A DNA stretch of 64,000 bases from Acorus gramineus (GCA_030737835.1 CM060847.1:22369304-22433303), one strand, 5' to 3'. Shown: positions 10,266 through 22,417, counted from the first letter of the stretch. Translations and numbers: made by a program. Notes: generated by a model from the sequence alone, not told the origin.

Positions 10266-11708
10266 TCAACCATGGCCTGGTGGTTTCTCATAACGAGGAG
10301 CCTTTGGATAGGAAGTGCCACCAAGGTTGTAGTCATCACCATAGATTCCCTCAATAGTATATTTCTTTTCTGCATTTAAAAAAAAAAGAAAACATATACA
10401 ATTTGTGTGTCAATTAAGATTTATTTCACTTATAATAATCTTAACAAATCCATAATTATCATATATGCATGCATGTATAGCTTATCATCAAACACATAAA
10501 ACGTGTATGTATTTGAAAATGAAAAATGATATCTAGCCCCGTTTACAGCCTCGCCTTTTGTCTTCAACAATTTTGATTTTTTAAAATACATGTACATTCT
10601 CGCCTAATGTAGTACATAATATTATGAAAAGTAAAATAATAACCTAGATAAACTAATACATAAAAAAAGGAAAAAAAAAATAGAGCATACTCTGCATGCA
10701 CTAGTGAAATATATATAGCACCAAGATAGTATAAACTACCACTGGAGTGTATAGTCGATTGGGGATCATCTCCAAAAGCTACAAGCGAGAGACTACGTGT
10801 AGTAACCCTCGATTGGACACACACACACACACACAATATAGGGCATTTTTCACTTTTAACCCCCCAAAAATTTTAATTTAAAGTTTGACTCCATGTCAGT
10901 TTTAATTGTAATACAGGACTTGGGGTCACTTTGACCAGGTCAATGCTATCACCTCAGCGCTGAGTTGAATTTTTTTTTCTTTTTTACATATAAAAGGCAA
11001 TCACAAGTTTCTTTTGAATACATTTTTTTTAAATGTTTTTCAACTTCAATTTCTAAATTTATGGATAACTTTGATGGATTCACCATGGATTTTTTCTGTT
11101 TTCTATAAAATCTTTATCAAATCTATTAATCAAATATATCAATAAGAAAATTTAAAATTTTAATATTCAAGATTCAAATTTTAAATTTAGATAAAATAAA
11201 AAGTTAAAATTACGATAAGATTGTCTAAATTCAAATCAAATTTAAAATTAAATATTATTAAACAACATTTTAAATTTAAATTTTTTTAAAAATATGAAAA
11301 GAGATTTGTATATGAAATGTTATCACAAATCACATTCTAAGTAAACGTGATCCATAAATAAAGGGAAAAAAAATTCCATTCTAAGATGACAGTGTTGACC
11401 TAGTCAAAACCAATCAAGTGTCAGTTTTATAATAAAAATTAGATCATAGAAATTAAAATATAAAATAGGGTTAAAAATAAAAATTGCCCTACTATATATA
11501 TTCCAAGAAAATGATTGATGAATACTAGCCTACATATGAGACTGTAAATAGAACTTTATGTAACAACACAAAAAAAGAAAAAAGAAAAAAAAAACTCACT
11601 GGCATGGTCCGGCACCGAAGTCTCTGTAAGCTCACGCGCGGCCGATTTTGAAGAGAAGAGAGATGATGAAAGAAGGACTAACAAAACAAGGAAGGCCTTT
11701 GCAGACAT
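10266..11708 (-). CDS. Small secreted peptide precursor, two exons, 70 aa
   Basis: Exon 1 is 11708-11600 and exon 2 is 10369-10266. The donor is CCA|GTGAGT, the acceptor ATGCAG|AAAAG, and the junction falls inside a lysine codon, giving 213 nt in frame. Residues 1-24 form a classic signal peptide (MSAKAFLVLLVLLSSS, then LFSSKSAA). The mature part starts near RELTETSVPDHA, continues KKKYTIEGIYGDDY and ends in the proline-rich tail YPKAPRYEKPPGHG. A TATA box sits about 70 bp upstream of the ATG. The product is probably exported to the cell wall or apoplast. The acidic DDY and the Pro-rich end recall tyrosine-sulfated signalling peptides, but no known family signature is complete, and small secreted cell-wall proteins also start with an ARELTETS-like segment. 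Signal peptide, frame and splice sites are seen; function is unknown. The intron (1224 bp) holds a MITE. Confidence 0.7.
10841..11489. mobile_element. MULE-type MITE in the peptide-gene intron
   Basis: Terminal inverted repeats start GGGCATTTTTCACTTTTAACC and end with its near-complement (GGTTAAAAATAAAAATTGCCC). Flanking 9-mers CACAATATA (10832-10840) and TACTATATA (11490-11498) match at 7 of 9 positions, consistent with a Mutator-like 9-bp duplication. The interior is AT-rich with no coding sign. A CA dinucleotide run (10816-10834) abuts the left end. Confidence 0.65.
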
Positions 11709-11775
11709 TCTTTTTTTTCACTCAAAGAAGATGTGAAGTGTGAGATGTAGTCTATAATGTCTGCCCACTTGAGCC

Positions 11776-11785
11776 CTATTTATAG
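11776..11785 (-). promoter_or_regulatory. TATA box of the secreted-peptide gene
   Basis: CTATAAATAG read on the minus strand, 68-77 bp upstream of the start codon, leaves room for a short leader. It is a near-perfect plant TATA element and supports the minus-strand gene model. Confidence 0.6.
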
Positions 11786-12057
11786 GCAAATTTTTTAGTC
11801 ATTCAAACTATATACTATGTTGTTTAGGACTATATATGAAAATTTAGTTGGATAGGTGATGTTTTGAACGTATTATGCTGTGAGTCAAGATGGGGAGGAA
11901 GACTCACGACACTCACCAACCACAACAAAAAAAAAAAAAAAAAATGGAAAACTCACAGAAGTCAAGTTGAGTTGAATAACTTATTGTTTCTCTTCAAAAT
12001 CCATTTATGATAGCTGTATGACGAGATACATATGCTTTTAGCCTTCCATTTGGGTAT

Positions 12058-12206
12058 CCATATAAGTTATTCTGGAATAGATAACTATTCTAATATAATT
12101 AAATAATAAATCAATTATTGTTTGGTTGTGTTTATAGTTATTCTCGTTGAGAAATATGGTAATTAATAAAAATTTTGTTGAGGGTTGATAATGAATAAAT
12201 TGTGGA
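12058..12206. mobile_element. Fragment of a Tourist-like MITE
   Basis: The run TTGTTTGGTTGTGTTTATAG with TTATTCT and GAGAATAA-like neighbours is shared with the more complete elements at 20333-20861, 29133-29749 and 48930-49350. Only one end is preserved here, so the limits are approximate. Confidence 0.4.
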
Positions 12207-12735
12207 TAAAAAGCAGTGGTAGACCCTGAATTTATAACAAGGGGGGGCGGGGACTAAAAATTATACTTGAAAAAAAATTATAACAAAATTTATGAAGATG
12301 ATAATTTAAGACAAAAATATCAAATTCAAGTCATTCAATAATAAATCAATGCACCGATAAAAATTTCATAGATATTTTTTTATAATAGTCATAAAAATAA
12401 AGACGATTTTTCACCGCATAAAATTCATCTGCAATCATGTCATTGTCAAACTTTTCAGCTATTTACCTTTCAATATATATAATTAAACAATTTGCAAGAA
12501 ATTCATCCTCTATTTTATCACTATTGCCATTTGCTCCCCTTTTGATTCATCTTTAGATTCATCAACTATAATGCCAGAATTTAAAGAGTGTGTGTGTACA
12601 CTTGTGGTTACCAGAAAATAAATACCTAGACATAATGGATAAAAAATCAAATATCAATTATAATTGGTTAATAAATAAATATCATTGACCATTGTGTTTT
12701 ATGTTATTTTTTTATTTGGGGTTGAAAAAGACTAT

Positions 12736-15226
12736 GGTGGTGTTTGTTTGCAATGATAATCAATGCTTATTTAGATTAAAGCTTAAAAATCTCTTTAATT
12801 GTGTTTGGTAGGTGTTCAAATAAGCACATATGTATTACCTCATTAAGACATTTTTCACCCAAATTTTTCAGCATTGGATGGTGCACTTAAAAACCTGATC
12901 CCGCATCCAGTGGTTCTGACCCGTCTGTGAAAAGACGAGATTGCCCCTGTCACATTTGTTATTTACGTAGGGTATAAAAACCAGATTTTACTGAAGTCTT
13001 CTCTCTCCTCCTCCTTTCAGCGCCGAAAACACCCATATGTAAACCCTATTTTCGGACAACAAACCTCTTCGATCTGTGTTCCTTCATCTACGCCGAACGA
13101 CATTCTCACGGACAACATCCTCGTTTTTGGTGATCTCCCTTGAGAAGACAATGATGTTCGTACACTGATCCTTCCTCTCGATCTGTCACCAGACCACGAA
13201 GAGCGCCGATACACTTCGATCTCCCTCTCACCGTCTCCAACAAACGCCCCGACAGTCCGATCTGCTTCATAGCTGCTTTGGATCTCCACCCCAGCCAACA
13301 ATCAAGGTAAAACCCATGAAATCTCCTCCTTTTTTCACTTTTGTTCATCAGATCTGAACCTCCTTATATTGTTTAGGGTTTCTTGGATCATATAATAAAT
13401 TTGAATTTGTGAAGAAAATATGGATTTTGTTCTTTTTTCAGGTTAATGGTTTTTGGAAATTTGGGGGTTTTTGGGTGCACTGACTATTCATGGTGATTTC
13501 TTTTCGACAAAGTACTGACGGTGGTGGTATATCTAACTCACATTTTGATTAGAGGGCATATGTTCTGGATGGGTGTTGATGTAAATTTTGATTTTGATTT
13601 TTGGTGAGTTAAATTTGTAAATTTTGATTGGTGATGATTCTTTTGCACCTTCCAGTAAATATAAACTCCAATTTGGATGCTTTGACATTCACTATCTATT
13701 TGATATATGGAAAAGCTAGTTATAGAACTTTATAGTGTTCATGTGTTTTTTTTGGTGAAGAATGTGTTGGGACTTTGAAATTTCTATGCATTCAGTTGTG
13801 AGGGGCATGATTGTTGAATGTTGAATTATTGGATTTCAAAAGGTTTATAGCGAGGAGTTTCCCATTGAGCACTGCATTAATGTTGTATAGTCTATGTTTG
13901 GTGTTATTTGTTGCTTTCTGTTCAATGTAACTCATCGTCTGTTTGACTGGATGTTCATTGTATCAATATTTGTTAGAAATCTCACCTTTCATCTCTCATT
14001 TTTCTTGTCATCTATTCTTTTTCACGTCATTGTTGCAACACATTGTTGTCCCTGGTATTTCATTTATTGTAGTGGTTCATGTTGAGTGACCTACATGACT
14101 GGGAAGAAATGTTACGAACTTTCATCTTTTCTTTAGGGGTGAACTCTATTGAATTGCTTGTCTGAAGTTTGAAGTTTCAGGTGCATCAAAGTTTTGATTT
14201 AGAATCCTTTCATTACTCAGTTTAAGTTGTGTTCTACAAAATATCAGCAAGCCAAAAAGAGAAAGAATGAAATACAGCTTCTGAACTTATATATTATACC
14301 ATAACCATGTCTACATTTTATATTTATGATGTAAATGTCTTTATTTTGATGTTGCTTGTGATAAATATAGTGAGGTATAGTGTGTATCTTTCTCTAAAAT
14401 GTTTGAATTAATTACAATGCCTGTTTTCAGTTGTCATTGTTGTGCATTGTTGAGCTTTTGTTCTTTCACTACACATCTATGAAATCAAATGCCCTATGAA
14501 ATCCTTAGCATCTTCAGACTACAGTGACAGATCAGTTGGTAGAAATTTGCATATTCATCCTTTGCATCTATATGAAAGATAGTTTGACAGGCTTAACACT
14601 CTTCTGAATTGATTGCCAAGTGCCAACCTGAGTTAATATCTATTTTGGGGCTTAACATTTTTATGGGTGCATATTTTTAGAATTTATGCTACTGTCAAAC
14701 TCTTACAAAAGGGGCCCATAGGGTTTTTTGCTGTCCTTTTTTTTGAATGAGGGCATTTGGATGTGTTTGCAGTTCAATTGAGGAATCTTTGCAATCCTAT
14801 GAGATAAGTGAAAATATATTAATTATCAGAGTTTTCAACGGATTAAACAAACAATATATTGTTTTTGTACGTGTGGGTATCCAGACAGAATAATTTTTTG
14901 TTCTTCAAAGGGTAGTAGTGGTTGATGTATTTTTAACATGTTTAAAAAGAATAATCTTTAATATCTCAAAAAAAAAAGCATGTTTTCTCCATTTCAACCA
15001 AACATCAAAATAACATTCAGCACTTATAAAATGGACCAAAATACCCTTCCAATAAACACATATATTAAATGGTCAACTAAACACACTTATTTAAATAACT
15101 ACTTAATATTTTCCGCTGAACCAAACGTTTTTTTTTCCTGAATTCTTAAAGATTATCATCATAACCTCTTTCTGCACTTATTAATCAGCACTTAAAATCC
15201 GCTTTCAGCCGCTGCCAAACATCACC
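12736..15226 (+). mobile_element. Non-autonomous TIR DNA element with a gene-like interior
   Basis: Ends GGTGGTGTTTG and CAAACATCACC are imperfect inverted repeats flanked by TAT on both sides, as for a 3-bp target duplication. The homologous site at about 48815-48850 lacks the insert, confirming the limits. Subterminal AAGTGCTTATT-like motifs occur at both ends. The interior is more GC-rich and looks like the start of a gene: TATA box GGTATAAAAACC (12971-12982), a CT-rich leader, a 290-nt exon-like segment, then a donor-like AAG|GTAAAACCC near 13306 and intron-like T-rich sequence. No long frame was found, so it may have captured a gene's 5' end. A 3-bp duplication fits PIF/Harbinger-type elements, but the superfamily is not certain. 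Confidence 0.65.
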
Positions 15227-15545
15227 TATGTGTAACAATGCTCTTTTTGTAAAGATTATATATCTTTTTTTCATGAAATATACACTTTTAATAAAAAAAT
15301 CACATTTGCATGTGGAGTTGTAGGTAACATTTTATTGCTTTGTTTGATAAATTTGTGGGTGCAATCTTAAAATGATCATGATTTTTATCTGTGTTACAAA
15401 TACAATGATTTCTAGAGGAAAGCATCAAATGACATCAACACAAATATATTAAGGAAAATATTTGGAATACCCATTCTTAGTCTTTTTTATGGTCCTCAGC
15501 GTGTTTTAATTTTTTAAATGTATATGTTTGTAATGAAGTAAAAAT

Positions 15546-16336
15546 TGTTGGGTATTTTCAATATTTGAATTCAATTTTTGGGTTTTAGTGGTACCCCCAT
15601 GAGAAGATGAAAGTGATCCTATTCTTTAGTCCCACATCGGTTGTTTGTAAAAGGTTTTGAGTGTTTATAAGGAGAGCTCAATCTACTCTAGTGAAGTCCT
15701 TTTGGTGGACACCTTATGGTGGACCTTTGATTTCGCACCACCACGCGCGTCGCACGTGTGCGTATTGGGCGTTTTAGGGTGCACTTGGCACTTTCAGATG
15801 CAATCTGGACCGTCCGATGAAGGAACGTTCAGATGCAATGTGCACCGTTGGATTGACAGTTGGTGGTTATATTTCACCAATAGGTGCCATTGGAAGGGAT
15901 TCATCTCGTGATGGATGATCTGGACCGCACGATCACGTGGAAATGGTGGACCACCGATCGGACGGTTGCTGTAACTCCCCATTCATGAAAGGGTGTCTCA
16001 TTTGAATGAAAAGGCACCATTATGCCTATAAATGGAGACCATCAGATCCAAAACTCATAATAACAAAAACCACTCATCTTCTTTTCTTTCATTACGAGTT
16101 AGCATCATCAGCCCCTTCAAACAGAAAGTTCTAAGAGGTTCAGACAGAGAGTACACACTCTGTTCTTAACACCTACAGTGGGTTTCATTGTATCCTGAAG
16201 GCAACACTTCATCAATCCTGGGTGTACTCGCGGTTTATACCGGAACGGGGGAAGTCTGTCTAAAAGCATTCAACATAGTTGATCCTTGAAGCAACCGCAC
16301 CGGTTCTGTCTCCTTCCATTGTCTCGTTTTCCAACA
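15546..16336 (+). mobile_element. Solo LTR with perfect 5-bp target duplication
   Basis: A 791-bp unit beginning TGTTGG and ending CCAACA, flanked on both sides by AAAAT (15541-15545 and 16337-16341). It contains CCCACATCGGTTG, a motif common in plant LTRs, and a TATA box CCTATAAATGG near 16025. No internal region is present, so it is a solo LTR left by recombination. The homologous DNA at about 49605 has no insert. Confidence 0.85.
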
Positions 16337-16341
16337 AAAAT

Positions 16342-17690
16342 AAAGTACACACCGGAATAAATTGAATATATGTCTTTTTGTAGTTTTGTAATTAATATAC
16401 ACTAGCTTAATACTAACGAATAATGTGTGCATGAAGCAGCTAGTTGGATAATATAAAAACTTTAATTCATAATTTTTTCACTCATTAAAGTATGTTCTTC
16501 TATGTACATAGGGAGGTATAATGTTTTCAATAATAAATAAAAACAAATCTCAAAGCCTAGGGAATCATAATAATAACTAATAAAATAATAATAAATCATG
16601 TGTTTCTCATACAGGGTATGAATCTCAACTCCTAGGGCATCATTAATGGGTGAAAATGCAGGAGACATGAAACATAAGATTAGTTCATTTTATCAGTATG
16701 ACTTATCGATCTTGATTTGCATGAAAATGCAGGAGACATGAGTCATATGACAAACAAACATGCTATAAGATCAAATTAATTCAATACAAATAAAAACAAA
16801 GTAATAGTTACTGCGAGTAGTGCTGAAGATAAGATATAAGATATTGGAGGAAAACCAAAGCTATTTGTAGATTGTCAAAGAAGTTGCCCTATAAAATATG
16901 TGGAGGGATAAAAGGTCATCTCCTCGATCGGGCTGGATTCAGACTTGACCCGACCTCTCATAAAATAGATCTAGGAATAAGTGATGATCAGGCTTCACGA
17001 TAGTCGTTCTTCAGTTTCTCTCTCATGGTCTTATACCAGTACAATGTCAGCTAATGAACCTCCCACACTTAAGTCAGTATGAGATTCCACAAATCAAGAT
17101 AAAATATGAAACTGAGTGGTGTTTTCAAGAAAAGATGTGCATACCTCTTGGAAGCCGGGCACCCCTCTATTGCAGTTGTATGTCTAACGTGAGAGAATCT
17201 TCCACATGGACCAATGATCAACAGACACGTTTGCTACTCATTCTATTTTTGACTTAGTCAATTAATGACCGGCCTGGCAACAGCTAGCTCGAGCTAGCTC
17301 ATTCATGCTGATGTGTCAGCGTACTTTAATGGATTTTGTAATTTCACTTAGGCTATCGAGATACACGTGGCTTCGGTCTCCTCTTCTGCCGATCACATTC
17401 GATCCTTGGATACAAGGCTTAGCAACTCATGCACCTTAGCAGACCTGAAGAGGTTGGATGTCTGCCTTCGGGCATTCGGAGTCCGCTAAGGGTTGGATTT
17501 AAGGTGGGAGCTCGGCTTAGTCCAAGGTGATTATCTACTAAAGTGATCATTTATATCGAGGTGGGATTCACCCGTTCTTATTGTGATTGTCAATTATTCT
17601 TGATTGATGGTATGCTTATTCCTTATTAAATTAAGGTAGATTCTATCTGCTACAAAAAATATTTTAGATTTCGTAATAATCTAACGTATT
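16342..17690. other. Intergenic DNA, no gene recognised
   Basis: 16342-16920 continues the duplicated segment. 16920-17690 is less AT-rich and has no counterpart in copy 2, so it is a copy-specific insert or a segment lost elsewhere. It includes an 18-bp perfect palindrome (AGCTAGCTCGAGCTAGCT, 17282-17299). Short frames in it show no recognisable domain. Confidence 0.4.
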
Positions 17691-18254
17691 GTTGGAGTTT
17701 TGTTGGGGTGAGTCACTTAAATTAATTTGTTCATATTTGACTTGTCACAAACATAATATGTATTCAAAATTCTAAGATTTATTTATAATTTAACTTCAAA
17801 TTTCTAATCTTACATCAGTATTTATATGAATTTAAAAAATTATTCCATTGATTGTAAAAGGTTTGGATATCCGTAAAATCTTATTTTAAACATATTAGAA
17901 CAATAGAGATTTTCTGAAGATATATTTTAATTAATTTAGTCCTATAGCTTATAATTCCTGGTAATGTTATAGTTTCATTTTTATTTTAAAATTAAAAATT
18001 TCTTGTCATCCAACCATTTATATTGTTCTTAATAATTAAATTACATAATTTTGTGTAAAGCTTGGCGAGAGAATTTTTTCTCAAGATAAATATTGGAACA
18101 CAAGAAACAATTATTCATGGCACAGTAAATTATGAAAGCAAAAAATTATCCATGCAATTGAAAGTGTTTAAAGTGGGTTAATCCATGATCATAATCAAAT
18201 TTAAATTAATGTTCCTACTTCTCAAAAACAATATAATGGCCTGCTTAGCATCAA

Positions 18255-18720
18255 TTGTTAAGGTGCGTTTGGATGTGAGGTTGAAACTCTGAGATTCTTA
18301 AAATCTTAAGTTTCAAACTCAGCTTTTAAAAAGCTATGTTTTATTAGATTTTCAACCGTAAGATTTTTTGGCCTAAAAAGGAAGATTGTGGTTTCAAAAG
18401 TTAAACGCTGAAAATGTGTTTGGATTTGAGTATCAAAATTTTTAGTTTTTCAAATGCAGAATCTACCTAAACTCATTTATTCAGCTTCTACAAAAACAAT
18501 CTTTTCACATAATTAGTTTCAAAGAAAATTTAAAAAACAGATGCTTTGAGAATAAATAAATAAATAAAACAACAACATTATTTGTATAGGTTGAAGATGA
18601 TGGACAATTAAACACTTCATAGTTTATAACTTCTAAAAATTAAGGTTCACTAAAATAGAATATTGAATTTTTGCAGAACAAGTTTCTACTAAACAAATTT
18701 TTTATTTTTTCCGAAAGCTG
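18255..18720. mobile_element. Probable old MITE shared by both long copies
   Basis: Starts near GGTGCGTTTGGATGTGAGG and has inverted pieces such as TTCAAACTCAGC and GCTGAAAATGTGTTTGG. A diverged relative occupies the same place at about 54590-54830 in copy 2, so the insertion predates the duplication or hit the same site twice. Ends are unclear. Confidence 0.35.
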
Positions 18721-19703
18721 GATGGACTACTGTTTTTTTTAAGTGTTGGTTGATTTTTTAAAAATGCATATACTTTTATAAAAAATAAAACATATGGCAC
18801 AATGAATTGTTTATATTCATACAAACAAAAAAAAAATCATTAATCACCTAATTAATCATATATCTCATTAGCAAAGGAAGACTGCATGTGGGAATGCAAA
18901 TAAAAATTGTTTGTGACAGTGATTTTTTTTTTTTTTTTTTGGTGATTAGATTTTTTTCAGGAAAAATTAAATATATACTTTCAAAGTTGCACACACCATA
19001 GAAGTTACCAAACTCAAAGATTGTTTTAAAAAAAAAAAAGACCAATATGCGTGAAGCATGAAAATACAAATTTTCTATTGTTTTATTGGAGTCAAATGCT
19101 CTATTTATATATACACAAAAGAAAATCTAAAATACGCCAAAAAAAAAGGAAAACTAGGAAAATTTAGTTATGTTGGAAAAGATTGTTCACTAGTTACAAT
19201 ATAACAAAAGTTATGTTAACGAGTATCCTAATTAAGGCACCCAGTACGTACCATATTTTTGAAAACCAACAATAAATACATTCTTTCACATGATTATATG
19301 AATAATTTAAAAGTAATTTAACATATATATTTTTGAATTCAATATTTTCTTATAAAAAAATATAAGAAAATGTAAATTTTAAATTTCAAGATATGAAAAA
19401 TATTCTATTTTATATGACATTTGAATATGAATATTAAAACACATATATTTTGTTTTTTTTTTTTAAATAATACTTTCGAAAGACATTCTAAAATATGATG
19501 ATTGAAAAACGTCATCCATGTATTTTAAATATATAATAAATTTCACATGATTTAAAAATGGATAATTTCCATTACTAAAATATATTGATTCAAAAGTTAT
19601 GAATGTGACTGCATTTATTGTGGAATACCATCAAATAATTTTTAGAAACTTTAATGTGATTGTATTCAATGTTAAAACAAGTTTTATTTGTTAGTTTCTA
19701 ACA

Positions 19704-20152
19704 GGGTAAAATGCATTTTGACCCCCTAAAGTATCTAAAACCTACACAAACACTCCATGAAGTTCAAAAACATGCAATTACACCCCCATACAGTTAAATT
19801 TTTCTGTTAAGATGGAAAAAAGTACTCCAAAATTACTATTTTATCATTTAATTAATTTTCTAAATATCCAAAAAATGATACAATGAATTAACTTTAAATA
19901 TGTTTTATAAATATTTAATACAATAATCAACTTTTCAAATACATATGGATTCATTTTTTTAAAAGAATTTATTCACATAACAATTAATCAAAAGGTGAAA
20001 AGACAATAATGATTTAATTATGAGGGTAAAACTATACTTTTATCCCATCTTAAGGAAAAATCTAGTAGCAGAGGGAGTAAGTGTATATTTTAGAATTTCA
20101 AGGGGTGTCTGTAGGTTTTAAAGACCTTAGAGGGTCCATACGTAATTTACCC
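19704..20152. mobile_element. MULE-type MITE with 9-bp target duplication
   Basis: Ends GGGTAAAATGCATTTTGACC and its imperfect complement at ACGTAATTTACCC form inverted repeats of roughly 70 bp. The flanks TTTCTAACA (19695-19703) and TTTCTAAAA (20153-20161) match at 8 of 9 positions. The AT-rich interior shows no coding sign. Confidence 0.8.
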
Positions 20153-20332
20153 TTTCTAAAAATCAATGACAATATAATGAGCCTAAACTCGTTAACAAAA
20201 CCCCTGTAAAAATAATAACCCGTGAAATTATTGAATAATTATTTGAAGTATGAAATTGTATGATATTTTTAATAAATATTTTATGAAATTTAACTTTTTC
20301 AATAAATGTTTGACATAGAATATGATTTATTA

Positions 20333-20861
20333 TCCCCCGTATGGGGTGTGACATTGGGTTATTCGCTCCTGATAGCTATATTATGATAGATAATAATTCA
20401 GACTGAATAAGCAATTTTTTATTTGATTGCATTTTCTGTTATTCTCATTGAAAAACGTAAAAATGATTATTTTGTTGTTTGGTTCATCTTGGATAAAGTG
20501 ATGATAAATGATTGATAAGGGATGAATAAAAGTTTATGACTTTTTAAATGACAACTATACTCCTGGAAATAGTGTGAGAAATGTATGGTTGATTTGACAG
20601 ATGTGACAGTTTTTGAAATCTGTGTGAGACTGTTAGGTGAGATAAATTTTTTAAAATGACAGAGAAGGGTATTTTTATCCATTGGCATAGATAAGGCCTG
20701 ATAAGCAATTCCAACATTTCCTTAGAATAGTTATCAGGCCTTATCCTAGCTTATCCAGACATAATTATCGGGGTTTATTCTGTCAAAACAAACAACTTTT
20801 TTTTTACTATTCTGCTATATTTTTTCTTATTCTGGGCTTATTTCTCACGCCATACAGGGGG
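20333..20861. mobile_element. Tourist-like MITE, TTA target duplication
   Basis: Inverted ends contain CCCCCGTATGGGGTGTGA on the left and CATACAGGGGG on the right, flanked by TTA at 20330-20332 and 20862-20864. The interior shares GGATAAAGTGATGATAAATG-type stretches with the elements at 29133-29749 and 48.3-49.3 kb. A 3-bp TTA duplication is typical of PIF/Harbinger-derived MITEs. Confidence 0.6.
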
Positions 20862-20925
20862 TTAATGTTCTTTTAATTCCATGTACATTGTGAGTGGGGT
20901 TTTTTTACTAATATGGAACTAACGG

Positions 20926-21215
20926 AGGAGTCTGATCTAGTTAGGATTGACTTTAATTACTTCAATTAGTATCGAATCACACAGCCTATGAATCAAAATA
21001 TACTGTCAATTGTTGGGTAATGTGTCACTCTCCTATTGAATCCAGTCAAGTCTAAGTCTGGTCATTACCATCAGTATCCAATAGGAGAGTGACAATTGTA
21101 CTCAACAATTGGTTGCATAATTCGATTCATAGGCTGAGTAGTTCGAGTAATAGGTTGTGTAGTTCAATAATGACCATACTAACCAAAACCAATCATAACT
21201 GGATCCGAACTCCTG
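20926..21215. mobile_element. Foldback (inverted-repeat) MITE
   Basis: Two arms of about 120-140 bp face each other: GGAGTCTGATCTAGTTAGGA pairs with the sequence ending CTGGATCCGAACTCC, and TGTCACTCTCCTATTG pairs with CAATAGGAGAGTGACA around a short loop near 21050. No clear target duplication was identified. Confidence 0.6.
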
Positions 21216-22417
21216 ATGGGGAATTTTTTTTTTTTTTTCATCATCAAATCTAAAATAGATTTGGATCCAAGATTAGTTCATGTTTTAAGAGTCCGATTGT
21301 ATTCTAGTCATATTTGTTTTTTGGATTATCATAAATCATTCTCGAACATTCAAATGTTTTTACTTATTAAAATAGAAAATGTTATATTCAATTCATTTTA
21401 TAATCCAAAACACAGAGAGTAGACATTTTAAAAAAAATATATATATATGTCTCATTTAATGAGATATGTATTTTTGTAAAATTCCAACGAGATATATAGC
21501 TCGTTATAGTGAATGGAAGGGGTTAACGAGTTATATGAGTGTGTTTATGATAGTAAAAAAGATGCTCAATCAAAATGTTGTTCTTACATAGAGCCTGTAT
21601 AGTGTTTTCTATGGGGGAAAAAAACCCGTGTATTTCTCATTCAGAGTACATGAATCTCAATACCTTATTAAGGGCATCCATTAATTAATTAAAGAAAAAA
21701 AGGACCTTAAGAAAATCAGAGCATTAGTTCATCTTACAAGCATGATTTATTTGTCATGATCTGTATGAAAATGTATGAGACATGACAAACAAACACTTTA
21801 TATAAGATCAAATTTATTGCTCTTCTTACACCCTGCTAATGTTAAATTTATATATAACACATTAATAAAAACAAAGTAAAAGTGATATAGATGACTATTG
21901 AGTTATGAGGGTATAAGATATTGGAGGAACTTTTAAATTAATCATAGATTGTCACCGAAATTCGCATATAAAAAATGTAATATGTGTGAGTTAGTTTTCA
22001 TTGATCCACATAGTTGTCTATGATTATGATGTGATTTAATACAACAAAAATAAATGATGACAATGTTAAATGGAGTTACATGTGGAAAATATTTATAAAT
22101 AGATAACTCTTTTTGACATTTAAACAAAATGAGGATAGAACTAAAAGAAACACAACATCTATGCTCTAATTTGGATTTAGATTATTTATGATTTTTTAAA
22201 AATTTATGACTATTAATTATTAGATCCCTGTATAATTCTCAAATTCTTTTTGGGAATATAAATCATATAGCTGAATTTGGTTTAGATAATTATTTATTTG
22301 GAAAACAATACTTTAGCCACATGTGCAGTCTCACAGCCCTCAACCATTTTGATTTTTTTAAAATATATACTCTATTAATGAAATACATACTATTATGAAA
22401 ATTAATAGCTAGAAAAA

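Larger units (their letters stand above)
12640..19070 (+). repeat. Long intergenic duplication, copy 1
   Basis: Collinear with 48720-56890 in the same orientation. Matching blocks are: 12640-12735 with 48745-48850; 15230-15545 plus 16337-16920 with 48880-50480; 17690-18250 with 52990-54590; and 18800-18910 with 56815-56890. Blocks are separated by insertions particular to each copy. No gene was recognised inside. A third, shorter relative is at 24176-26040. It appears to be an old segmental duplication, not a transposon, because no terminal repeats bound it. Confidence 0.7.

Noticed and set aside
16920..17260. Exon-like frame around 17054-17257
   Set aside because: No domain, no clear splice sites forming a model, and no duplicate copy; support is too weak to call a gene.
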